Part shown: one piece after another, positions 34,141-44,575 of the stretch | Layout of the letters: every line of letters starts with the position of its first letter | Position numbering within the stretch: position 1 is the first letter of the stretch | Assembly (NCBI GenBank): GCA_963932465.1 | Contig: OZ010795.1 | Location: 523,843,451 to 523,907,450 of the forward strand | DNA length: 64,000 nt | From: Maratus speciosus | Taxonomy: Eukaryota > Arthropoda > Arachnida > Araneae > Salticidae | Direction: 5' to 3' | Position numbers and translations under genes: made by a program | Notes under the pieces: generated by a model | What the model saw: the letters and a program-made list of their open reading frames with translations, nothing else | The model's database searches: none | Told to the model about the DNA's origin: nothing

Positions 34141-34745
34141 AATGCAATTTAACAAATTACAACGACCGTTTGGAAAATGATTTTTTCAAAGACTAAAATT
34201 TAAGACATAAAATATAGCACGGAGTTGATCATACATTACGTACGCAATGAATTAAACATTAATAGGGTTATTACATGTAAAAATTGCTAGCGACAGATAT
34301 CGCCTGCGACCCGTACGTATTATCCACCTGAAACTTACGTATTATCCAAGCATTTCATTGGCAGTTCGGGAAAAGGCTTTTCCATCGTCAGATTTCCAAG
34401 AAATCTGACGGCCAATTTTAAATGAAATTTATTTCTTAAACTTCAATATTACTTTTTATATCGTCGTATAGAGAAAAAAAGTACTTTTAAATGCAATTTG
34501 TTTGAAAGCTGTATCTCAATTTGTTTTTGTGTTTTTAATTTTTTTGTAGTTTTTATTGCTTTTTTGTCATAGTGGCAACACTCTGTTGTCCATCTCCGTT
34601 GAAAGTAAAGTGAAATATAGATTACTGTATAGACCAATCAGAAAACGAATAAAATGATGATTAAACCAATAAAAACCTTCAGATATGCTTTTGATTTCCT
34701 ACCCTGACGAGGACAACAACCATTTTTCCAGATGGTTAATAATCG
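34141..34745 (-). repeat. Dispersed repeat C, copy 1
   Basis: Matches 50560-51105 in reverse complement. Landmarks are GTTGATCATACATTACGTAC, ACAGAGTGTTGCCACTATGA (minus strand) and CCTACCCTGACGAGGACAA. Confidence 0.8.
34386..34410. other. Perfect 11-bp hairpin, loop CAA
   Basis: CGTCAGATTTC and GAAATCTGACG around CAA, within repeat C. The other copy of repeat C has lost this segment. Confidence 0.7.
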
Positions 34746-34976
34746 AGAAAATAATAACAACATATAATCCTACTGAAGGCGGCGGCATTGTAATAGTTGA
34801 AAACGTTCTGGTTTTTTCTGATGCATTTTGAGATATTTTATATTTGTATTTTAAATATCTTTATATTACCTTTATGAACCTAAAAGAAATTTTTGTACAA
34901 TTATCTGTGCTTTATGTATATTTTAATTATTTTAATTTTGACACAATTATTCTAATTGGTAAATAAATCATAATAG

Positions 34977-35230
34977 TTGTAATTTCCCAAATGGACGAAA
35001 AATGTCCGAACCAAGCTTCGGACCTGGGATCTCGTTGCTGAAGCTGCCAATGCCCTTTGCTAAGTTAGTCATACCTGACAAATCTGGATGTCCTAATTCA
35101 CTCCCGTCCTCCAGATTCATGCGGGATGGTGCAGTTGGCAGAGCATTGGCAACTTCAGCCAAGAGATCCCTCGTAGAATCCAGGACCGGGCATTTTTCAC
35201 AAAGGTGGAAAATTACACCGATTATCTTAA
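34977..35230. mobile_element. Second inverted pair of tRNA-like repeats
   Basis: The right half (plus) has a box A-like TGGTGCAGTTGG at 35127-35138, an anticodon-type stem TTGGC/GCCAA around AACTTCA, then GAGATCCC and CATTTTTCACAAAGG. The left half (minus) is a diverged copy with GGGCATTGGCAGCTTCAGCA, GAGATCCCAGGTCCGAAGC and ACATTTTTCGTCC. Near the centre AATCTGGA and TCCAGATT pair. Both outer ends carry TGTAATTT.CC-like sequence. No target duplication seen. Confidence 0.6.
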
Positions 35231-36659
35231 CTCCGCTGGACAAAAATGGTTGATCTCATTTCATGTAACCCCAATGTATACATGACGTTATGATATACTT
35301 ATTAGTATATCACAGAACAGTTTTCAACTAACAATACGCATTTTTTTTCTAACAGCTCTAAGTGAATAATAAAAACTGAATATTAAAATTATTGAATAAA
35401 AATGCTGCTACACTAAAATTATTTATCTATTTACATTACAGAATTGCAGTTTTTTTTTTTTTTTTTTTTAAATAACGATATATGTTCTTATATCTAAAAT
35501 TATATTTAGATGCTGGATAAGCAATTGTAGATAATACACTAATATTACATAAATAACCCTTCATCGTACTATTTAATTATATGTAATTGAAACATTAATT
35601 AATTTTCCTAATGCTGCCTAATTTGTAGAAATAAAATAAAATAAAATATTTTCTATTAAACATTGTGCAAATTAATTATGTAATATTTTTATATTAAAAT
35701 TTATACAATATAAACAATTTAGAAGCATATATTTAACTATGCGTTTGAACATAAATATGTCTTTTCGATATTTTTATGCAATCGTTTAACATACATTTGC
35801 ATCATACGTATCTGTTTCATTCGAATTGGTAATTCCATGTTTATGGAATAATTGTGTATGTATGCATTTAAACAATGTGATTAAAAATACCATAGTTTTT
35901 AATTAATATATGTTTTACATTTTCTGATGTAGTTTGCTATGATTTTTTTCCCTTTAGATGTAATGAATATTTTAATTTAATTTCAGAAATAATAAAAATA
36001 ATTAATGCATATCATTAACTATATCTTAGGCTAATGACCTTCTGCACAATCATACAATCATTATCGATGTCACCACCCGAGATTCTAATAATGACACCAC
36101 TTTCAAAATTTGCTTGTCGTTGAGAATATGGAAAAGACACTTCGCGATGAAAAAGTGGCATAATTGTGGCATAAATAAAAAATCACCTCCATTCAAAAGT
36201 TTAATATGTCGAATAGTACTATCAACATGTTTTTGACACAAAAGCGGCTTCATGAATGAATATATTTTTCTAAATTTAAATCAAATACATGAAATATAAT
36301 TAAATCTTATTTTATTTTGAGATACTTTTTTTCACATGTTTGAAGTATTTTAAAATTTTAAATTTTCTTCAAAAATATCTTGAGGCTGTTAAAGACAATT
36401 TACTCTTGACGAGGATATTACCGGCATACATTTTAGATATAGAGTAAAATAATCAATACATTTTTCGAGACTCCCTTTTTATAAATGAGCAAAACAGATG
36501 CAGATCTTTTTGTTTGAGTCAGTTTTATTCCCAGAAAATAATATGCGATAATAATGTAGCATAATAGAAAGAATAAGTTAGATATATAAGCAATTTAAAG
36601 TGGTTTTATGAGATAAGAAATAATGGAAGTTTTGATTGTAGTAAGAGGTGTTTAATAGA
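35231..36659. other. AT-rich sequence, no gene seen
   Basis: A T run at 35451-35469; one 67-codon minus frame (36050-36253) without recognisable motif. Confidence 0.5.
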
Positions 36660-36817
36660 CAAAAACAATGAAAAAATAAAGTCAAAAACCAGAAAAAAAA
36701 TTCACAATAAAGAAATAAATTCCCTCGGGAGCCCCTTTAATTTACACATTCCGCTTAGGCAAAAAAGTATTATTTATCATTGTGAGAACTTAAAAAAAAA
36801 AAAAAAAAAAAAAAAAA
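36660..36817 (+). repeat. Dispersed repeat D, copy 2, with 26-A tail
   Basis: Matches 31990-32150 and ends in a run of 26 A (36792-36817). Confidence 0.55.
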
Positions 36818-37559
36818 CACAGATTAGTAAGGACGTATTTTTTTAGATTAGTAGCGTCATAAAAGGAAGTTATATATGTGTCATTCTTCGCAACCTTTTT
36901 TGCTACATAAATTGCTAATTTATGACAAAATATTTTACCATAATATAATATGGTTTACATAAAACAACGCATTACATGTATATAATTATATAAATTCCTT
37001 GATATGTGAAAAATTTTACTTTTATATTAAAACGACGGTACACCTGCTTTTTATTATTATTATTATTATTATTATTAATTTATGTTTCTATGTTTTATAG
37101 GAACAAAAAAGAATTAAATAAATAATAACAATAATAATAATAGAAAACAAGAATTAAGCTTTTCAGAATTTAGTGTCGCTTCCGATGAAAAATAATGTAC
37201 ATAAATATAAATAGTACAAAACTTATTTCAGTTCTAAGATTTAAAATACACGATTTTATTTTATATAAAATAACGTCATTTGCATCCGCTGAAGAATTCC
37301 ATATTTACAATTCAATCTTATTCAAAATCTATAGAAAAGTAACCATATGACGTCACTGCCTCGGAATTATACACAAACCCATGAAAAAGCGCTGTCGTTA
37401 TTCAAGAAACTCAACTAAAGAATACTTTAACTTTATTGCCTAAAAATCTAGTACTGAAAAAAAAAAAGTTTAATTGCAGAATAACTACAATTTTAAAATA
37501 TATGCAATTTTTCAAAAATTTTTGGGCATAAACAAATTTTACTGATTTTTGCACAGACC
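36818..37559. other. AT-rich sequence with (TTA)n
   Basis: (TTA)n at about 37050-37077. Nothing else recognised. Confidence 0.55.
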
Positions 37560-37830
37560 ATGCCACGCAGAGAAAATGGTTTTCATACGGTCTGGGTTGA
37601 GACCGGGACTGAAAATTTAGGTCGTGCAGATCTAAGAAGATTTAAGATTGTCCAGGCTCGGTATGGAAAAAATTACGTTAGGCCCGGCCCGAGCCTTCAC
37701 AAAAAAATAAGGCCTATGCCTGGACCAGCACGAAAAAAAAATGACGACCAGGCCTGGTTCGGCTCGGCCCGAGTGTCGTGAATGCAAATAGGTCAGTGCC
37801 CGGCCAGCGGGCTGTGCCAGAAAGATTAGG
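37560..37830. repeat. GC-rich dispersed repeat (GGCCCGGCCCGAG)
   Basis: A compositional island rich in GGCCCGGCCCGAGC, CAGGCCTGGTTCGG and GCCCGGCCAGCGGGC. Shorter relatives lie at 48200-48290 and 49545-49620. Overlapping frames of 73 and 101 codons on opposite strands are composition artefacts. Confidence 0.65.
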
Positions 37831-38132
37831 CAAACTTTTAAAATAACAGGGACGAAAGAATAAAGACTTTTTTCAACGCGCCAAGCTGAACCGGTAAAAA
37901 ATCTGAAGTTGTGAGACCTAAATTTTTGAAAAAACACGAAATCGGAATGTTAGAAAAACCCTTGTTTTAAATTAGCCGACGAGACATTGAAGCAGTACAG
38001 AAAGAAGGTAGAAAGGAAAAAAATGTTTAAGCTACAGGAAGGAGTTACTCACCTGCAAAATTTTAAAAGGCAATTAAACTTTCTATAAGGAGTCAACTTT
38101 GTTTAAAATTTTAATTGCGTTTTTTTCATTAG

Positions 38133-39270
38133 GAGGTAGCTCTGCCCCCTAGTAGCTACGCTCTCCAACCCCCGTTCAGATAACGCAGACTCTTAAAAAA
38201 AAACTATTCTGATCAGCTTTAAAAAGATTAAGAAAGATTGGATTATACTAATTAGGAAACCAGTGGCAATGGTTTTCAATCATTTCCCTTTGATTGGAGA
38301 ATTTTAAGACCGAATCAATTACTGTTAAGAGAAGCACTGACTGTTTTTGTATTCCATTAAATAAGATCAGTAAAACATTTGAAAATAAGCTAATATAAAT
38401 TAATTAAGTAAATAGCGTCTTTGTCATCCGGTATGTTTTAACAACTTTGTAAGAAAATAGTTTTAAATAAGACATTTTAAATGTATCGTTTTAAATCTGA
38501 TGTAATTTTCATCAAAGCTCTCTTTCTGTTTTTAATATTCATGGGAAAATACTTTTATTGTTAGAAAAAAAAATATTTGCGCTGTTTTAGAATTCACAAT
38601 AATATTTTAAAAGATCGTCTAGAAATGTAATATAAATGTTTCGTGTAAATATATTTTGAAATATAAACTCTTTGGCAATTTTATTATTTAGCCGTTTTAA
38701 ATATGACGTAATTTCTTTCATTTACGGCTTTTAATGCATATTAATTAATTTATTATTTTAAAATTCTCTTTCTCTTTTAAAATTCACCTGTAAATATAGT
38801 TTTTATGACGTAATTTTCAATTTTTTCCTATAGTCACGTGTAAATAAATTTTTAATTTGAAGGAAATATTATTCTTTGTGCTGCTTTTATAATTGGCAAC
38901 AATTTATTAAAAACTTTTCTAAAATATGTAAAAAATATATCTCGAAATGCTGTAAATTTGAATTTAAAATGAAAAACAACACTCAAAAAATTACTGAAAT
39001 AAAAAAAAAATAAATGCAGTCTGCACACCGGGAGCTTCTAGTGTATATCTTAAGAAAAAATGATTAAATTTCTATGCATAGTTTTTGCTTCTATAAAACT
39101 TTCTTAATGGAACGATTTTGACCAACTTTAAAATTAAATATATTTTAAAATAATTTTTCGATTTAAAATCTGTCTGCATCAGCTTGCTTATCAAACGTTT
39201 CTCAATAATTCTAACAAACATTTCTCTATATTTCTTTATAATATAGTTTTCCTAATATTAACGAAGAAAG
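38133..39270 (-). mobile_element. Helitron-like 1-kb repeat, copy 3, diverged
   Basis: Same order of blocks as 10475-12494 (CTCTGCCCCCTAGTAGCTAC, CCGTTCAGA..CGCAGACTCT, ATATTCA.GTAAA, GGAACGATTTTG, ATTAACGAAGAAAG). It has an insertion at about 38255-38490 and its right end is truncated. On the minus strand it ends CTAA followed by T, which fits CTRR|T. Confidence 0.65.
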
Positions 39271-40056
39271 CCCCCCAGTCACATAAAGTACATTTACAGC
39301 GGCGCACAGTGGAGTATTTTTTCCAATTTAGCCGGCCAAAAGTCAATTTTTCGAAACGCAGTTCAGAAGAGACAAAATGTAGCTAATTGGGGAAATAAAT
39401 AGATGGGGATTCACCGTACATATATAAATGTTTCCTTGCATGAAAAAACGGGTACCAGGGAAAGTTGTACTTGCTTGTATCAATAAGATTTTTATTTTTA
39501 CTTAAAGGTTCGATTTTGTGTCTGTTTATTTCAGCGTGATTTTTTTCTCCTTAAACTTTTGCTTATACCATATCATTATTGATTGTGAAAACCCATGTAT
39601 GCACTTTTCTATTTCACATGATTACATTTAGTTTTGTTTATTTAACATATATGATAAAGTGACAGGAAATGTACCGTTTAATTTTGAAAATTTTGTTGTT
39701 AATTTCAATATTCTATAAAACATTTGTTATATATCAGGATGAGTCCGGATTATTTTTTTTTACTCTAAATGAGAGTTCAAAATATGTAGTTAATAATATT
39801 TTATACTATAGCTGCAAATAACTGCTAATTTAGAAGAATACCTTTTCAACATACAACTGTATGTTTTTGTAAATGCTAATGTTTTCATTTCCCTTTCAAT
39901 TCGAAATGTAATCTACAATAGATAAATTGCAATTGTTGTCAGAGTGTATCATCTTCGATCATAAAAAGTTTCAATTTACATATAGGACCAATAATTTTTT
40001 TTTAAATACTGTTTGTTTAATAGATTAATTTTTAATATTATAAAAAAAATTATCAT

Positions 40057-41163
40057 TTGGCAAAATCCAACGCTTTAATCGCTCAGATTCTGTTGACCCA
40101 TATGAGAATGAAGTTTGTAAAAGAGCCTGTATGTATCACTATGGAAGTAATTTCGTACATTCAGCACGAAAGCAACACACTAGAAGGTACAAAAGTAACC
40201 TTAAACGGTAATGTCTTTGATGTAATGCACACCATGTTATTATCCACGGTTGATGGTAAAATTTACAATGCTGCATCTGAAACAAAATCAACAATGCATT
40301 GATTTAACTATGGAGCTACTTCAAAAGAATTTAACAATTTGAACATAATTAAGAGATTTGAGAGGGGTCACTGAAGTTTGGATTCTCCATACTCCATGAA
40401 AGCATAAGAATTTCCGAGAGCATTTTCCATTAGTGTATAGACTGCCTGTTAAAAAAAAAAAGCACATTCAATACAAAGAGGAAAGGAATCTGGTGAGTGG
40501 GGTAAAGAGAAGAATTCAAGATGATTTTAGGTTTAAAATGTGATTATTTGTAGACGTACTCAAACCGGGATATGAAAAATCAATGCTGGGAACACCAACC
40601 TATGGGTCTTCGCTGATCTGCATCTCGCTGCAGAAATCATGGCAATAAATCTTAATTTAATCTTTTGTTTTAAGGTAATCTTAGAAGCCTTGTCAAGTGC
40701 AAAAATTTTTTATATCGAAACATTTTCTGAGTATGCAACAAACACGGCCAAATTATATGTGAATTTGTATACATTACACCTCATGACGCCAACTGTCGAC
40801 TAAATTCTAAAACATGGTGCTTTTATTGCATGGAACATTTATTGCTAATGTACTAGTTTCCTTAAGACAGCTCTCTGAAGAAGCTCCACAGGCTTGCCCT
40901 TTTGGCAATATTGCACAAATTGTGCGTGAAAAATTTCAGGAGAATCGCGCAACACAGACGTTCTAAATCGATTAATGCTGTCTTCAGATCTCTTCTTATC
41001 TTGTATTGGAGGTATAAAAAAGAAAGAAAGTAAACCATTCTTGAAGAAGACTTTTGCTTTACTTCTTCCTGCTGAAATTTACAGCATTGATATAGCCCAT
41101 CAGTGTGACCTAGATCCCATTAGGTATGAAAGTTATTCCGAAGACGAATCATCAGATGAATAA
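40057..41163 (+). pseudogene. Transib transposase pseudogene, C-terminal half
   Basis: The first frame (40057-40302, 81 codons) has MKFVKEPVCITMEVISYIQ, then MHTMLLSTVDGKIYNAASET, where the Asp of VDGK fits the second catalytic acid. Past a stop come YGATSKEFN and, around 40545-40830, GNTNLWVFADLHLAAEIMAI then NLNLIF, ETFSEYATNTAKLYVNLYT and MTPTVD-ILKHGAF. A frameshifted QLSEEAPQA (near 40866) fits the segment with the catalytic Glu, followed by DVLNRLMLSSDLFLSCIGGI and an acidic C-terminus SYSEDESSDE ending at 41163. Block order follows Transib transposases, relatives of RAG1. At least three stops and two frame changes break it, and the N-terminal half with the first Asp is not found in the 750 bp upstream. 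Confidence 0.87.
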
Positions 41164-41744
41164 CTTTGATACTTTGTCATCGAATATGTATATATATTCA
41201 TTTATGTATGATTACTGTAATATTCTATATCCATTAAATAAAATAAATGATATAAGTTATAAGTAAATGTCTACTTTCATTAAATTACTTTTTTATATAA
41301 AAAATAACATTTAAAAATATTTAAAATGTAAATTTGTAAATTTTGAACATATTTTTATTGAAATATAGTGTAAATTTTTATATCGATTTTAGAATATCCA
41401 AAGACTCATGATAACCAAATGGTATAAATAATGTATATATTCGATTTTTTAAAAGGAATTACAATATAGTGTTACAAATTTTAGCTTTTGAGTTACTCTG
41501 TATGAAAAGATATATTTGAGTCAAGCAATCGAATGCAATATCAATCAGAGTATTTATTAATATTCTATTGCATCCAAGTGCATGTTGCATGTTACAATGT
41601 TTCTCATATACCCTGTATATGTAATATTCTTATAAAATTCTTGAAAAAATAATGGAAGGCTGTAGATTGATGTAATGAATTCCTAGTGTAATGTCGTAGT
41701 ATTTTTAAGTTTGACAAATTCAGTCAACTTGCATAGATTTATTG

Positions 41745-42230
41745 GTTGTGGCTGAGATCTAATATAATTGATTCCTCTTTTGCAGCCGCATCGTTTATTT
41801 GATGATTCGAGGTAAATATCTCAAGGCAGTGGTGATTATTTCGGTAATTTCCCAAGGAAAAACCTAGCCAGTTGATGTTCGAAGTATATTTATTCACAAA
41901 AATAGACATGGAAAACAATCCCCACAGAGCTACATGGTGCTAAAGTCTTAAAGTGAAATTGAACACTACAGGACGTGCAGAACACCGGGTAACTTCTTTG
42001 AATGACTCGAAAAACAACACAAATCTGAAAAAATATAGTCTTCGAAATAACACCGGCTGGTTTTATTCGCGCTGCGTAGAAATACCGATTGGAATGTAAC
42101 GTTCAAGAACGAACCACTCAGTGAGGGTCGCAAGATTACTCGGCCAATGGCGTGAGAGAGGGGAGCGTAATAGGATAGGAGTTCCATATTTGCTCAAGGA
42201 AGAATTTCGGTGTAACACATTCGAAGATCG
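41745..42230 (-). repeat. Possible solo LTR nested in Transib
   Basis: A segment less AT-rich than its surroundings. On the minus strand it starts near TGTTACACCGAAATTC (42210s), carries a GCGCGAATAAAACC promoter-like stretch and a GTGAATAAATAT polyadenylation-like signal, and ends near CTCAGCCACAACC. No target duplication or primer-binding site was confirmed. Frames of 73 and 78 codons here have no motif. Confidence 0.3.
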
Positions 42231-42677
42231 GTAAATGCGGGGGGAGTTGATTAGTGGAATAAAATTAGAAATAGTAAAATGGCTTTTAAAAACTTTCAAA
42301 AATAAAAAGTAGTTTCTCTCAGAATATTATAGTTTTGGAAGCTATTAAAAGTAATGAAGGGATTAAAAATTTAAATTAAGATTTTGAATAAGATAATTAT
42401 TAATATGCGCGTTTTAAGTTTAAAGGAAATTAACTAGGAACGAATAATAGATATTATTAAGAAATAATGAATATGCCGGAAAACTCGAATACTTTAGAAG
42501 AATATCGCGAAGTAAAAATGTTATATAACATATATATAAAGAAAATCCTATTTTCAAAGAAAACTACTAAAAAGTGATAATAATCTGATAATTTAATCAA
42601 TAATAAACTGTACTCCAATTTTTCAGTAAGAAATACTTTTGGCCGGCTAAATCCATCAAATACTCCACTGTGCGGCG

Positions 42678-43284
42678 GTGACAGAGGTAGTTCGTTGTTT
42701 TAGAATAGATAATAAGTTTTTTCACCATTTCTCGTTTTTAAATTGTTATAAGTCAAGAATTACTAAAGTTCAATGGTTCAAACTTTGAGCATGTCTTTTT
42801 CGATTATTTTCGATAAATTTTGCGTCGACAAACTTGAAAAAAAGTATTTACCTTTGAAATTATCATTTTTTAAAAGTAAGTTACTCGTACATCATTTTTC
42901 TAAATTTTACTTACGAATATTTAATTTTTTTAATAATATTAAAAAAATGCTGAAACAAAATTTAAATTATATTTTCCTCTTTAATTAAATGAAAAAAAAA
43001 TTAAATTCGGCAAATAATATTTCGATTTATAACTATTTTAAATACCCCCCCCCCCCCAAAAAAAAAAAAAAACAAAACAAAAAAAAAAAAAAAACAGATT
43101 TTTTATTTACATTATTTTGAAATAACTTTATCAATAGTTTTAGGATATAATTTTGTTTACAAATTATATGTGTATAAATAAAGAAAAAATTCAAATATCT
43201 AACTTAAGAAATATATATTTTTTAATTATTTCCCGGACCTCCTTAAATTAACATTGTCTTTTTTTTTTAATTACAAGCATTTCA
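42678..43284. other. AT-rich sequence with C13/poly(A) tract
   Basis: 13 C at 43045-43057 followed by A-rich tract to about 43095. No gene seen. Confidence 0.6.
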
Positions 43285-43612
43285 ATTTATGTATAATCCC
43301 TTAAAATGTGACGAATTACTTAAACGGTGTTACTCTGTGAATTTTACAGTTATCAAGATGGATTTTTTTGTGTTTAATTTTCGAATGGATAAAGAAAAGT
43401 TTTCTATTTTACCCTACGGGAGACCATATAAAAAGTTAGTTTTTGTATTTTCTCAAATAGAAAACCCATGAAGTTCCAACTTATGCCAAAAAATGTTACA
43501 CATTTTTTTATAAAACTTTGTACTAAGAAGTATATGTCTAGAGACAATATTTAAAGAAATAGGCTATTGTTTCGATCTTTGTTAATCACACTGTATATAT
43601 ATATATATATTA
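43285..43612 (+). repeat. Dispersed repeat B, copy 1
   Basis: Shares TTTTTGTGTTTAATTTTCGA-type, TTTTGTATTTTCTCAAATAG and CAACTTATGCCA segments with 48300-48734 and 49665-50395. Ends in CACACTGTATATATATA. Confidence 0.75.
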
Positions 43613-44079
43613 CAAAATTTAAATTTTTGCGCCAAGTTTAAAGTAGTTTATGTAAATTTTCCTTTTTCAGTAATAGTCCGTATACGACTTATTAAATTAA
43701 AACCCTAGTCTATTAATCTCTAAGATCTTAATTCATATTTATTCCAAATTGCGTAAATCTAAAAATGGCTCAATTATTTATATTTCTTTAATAAAACTTT
43801 TATTATTTAAATTCCTATTAAATTCTGCTATTAAATCCCGGTATATCATATTACCCTTAAATCTTTATTTAACTGCTAAAATATTATTCTGTCTTAAAGA
43901 AAAAACCTACTTATTTCAATTTATTCTTTTATTTAAAATATCCAGGTGTAATTAAAATATTTCAAAGATTAAAACTTCGCAGACATAAATTCATTTCTTT
44001 TATCGTCTGAAGAGGGAAAAGGGGGTTATTTTTGCATAATCTCGACTACAGATTTTAACATTTGTTTATGCTTTAGATA
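43613..44079. other. AT-rich sequence, nothing recognised
   Basis: No gene or repeat end seen. Confidence 0.5.
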
Positions 44080-44575
44080 GCTGGTGCGAGGATATAAGAA
44101 TATTCTAGAACAATCTTTTCAGCAGAGTATAAATACGGATGGCGGGAACCAGAGAGAAGCATAAAGCATATAGCATATAGCATATAGTAGATGGGCTGTG
44201 AGCTTAGAAGCTTTTTAGTTTTTAGCATGTAGAGGTGAACGTAGTGGATTGCAGACGTAGCAGACTGGATATTCAAGGTGACTGCTCGATGGAGGCAGTA
44301 AAATGGTGGATGAATACTGTTTATTATGTATGTAGAATGAGGAAGCAACGGTATGGTAATGGGTGATAGATGTTAGATATTAACGGATTAAAGACTGGAA
44401 CGCAGTCAAGAGATGGAGTGTTTTTAAACTAATTGTGACAGGAAGAATAGACTTTATTCTTTTTACCATGGAAGGAGTGAGCATCTTCCCTAGATTCAAT
44501 CGTGAGTGTGGAAATAAAGTGAATAATGTTTCAAGCGACTGCCTTATGTTAATTCTTCATTTTTCTTTATTATTT
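44080..44575 (+). repeat. LTR-like segment (TATA box and polyadenylation signal)
   Basis: Contains GAGTATAAATACGGATGGCG (TATA box at about 44128), a long purine-rich stretch without open frame and GGAAATAAAGTGAATAATG (about 44510). This order fits an LTR, but its ends, a primer-binding site and target duplication were not found. Confidence 0.25.

Larger units (their letters stand above)
34037..34936. mobile_element. Element with ~55-bp inverted ends carrying repeat C
   Basis: TATACATAAAGCACAAATAA (near 34052) and its inverse near 34910 lie in inverted arms 34037-34092 and 34876-34936. Between them is repeat C (34141-34745), found inverted at 50560-51105 without these arms. Confidence 0.55.
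39305..42672 (+). mobile_element. Transib DNA transposon, CGGCG target duplication
   Basis: The ends are CACAGTGGAGTATTTTTTCC and, inverted on the right, CACAGTGGAGTATTTGATGG; both continue to TTTAGCCGGCCAAAAGT. CGGCG lies at 39300-39304 and 42673-42677. Family knowledge: Transib ends start CACWATGG or similar, resembling the RAG recombination heptamer CACAGTG, and the target duplication is 5 bp and GC-rich. The interior holds a degenerate Transib transposase. The 1.5 kb downstream of it includes a possible solo LTR. Confidence 0.9.

Noticed and set aside
37560..37937. GC-rich opposed frames as a gene
   Set aside because: The region is a dispersed GC-rich repeat, and frames on both strands are expected from its composition.
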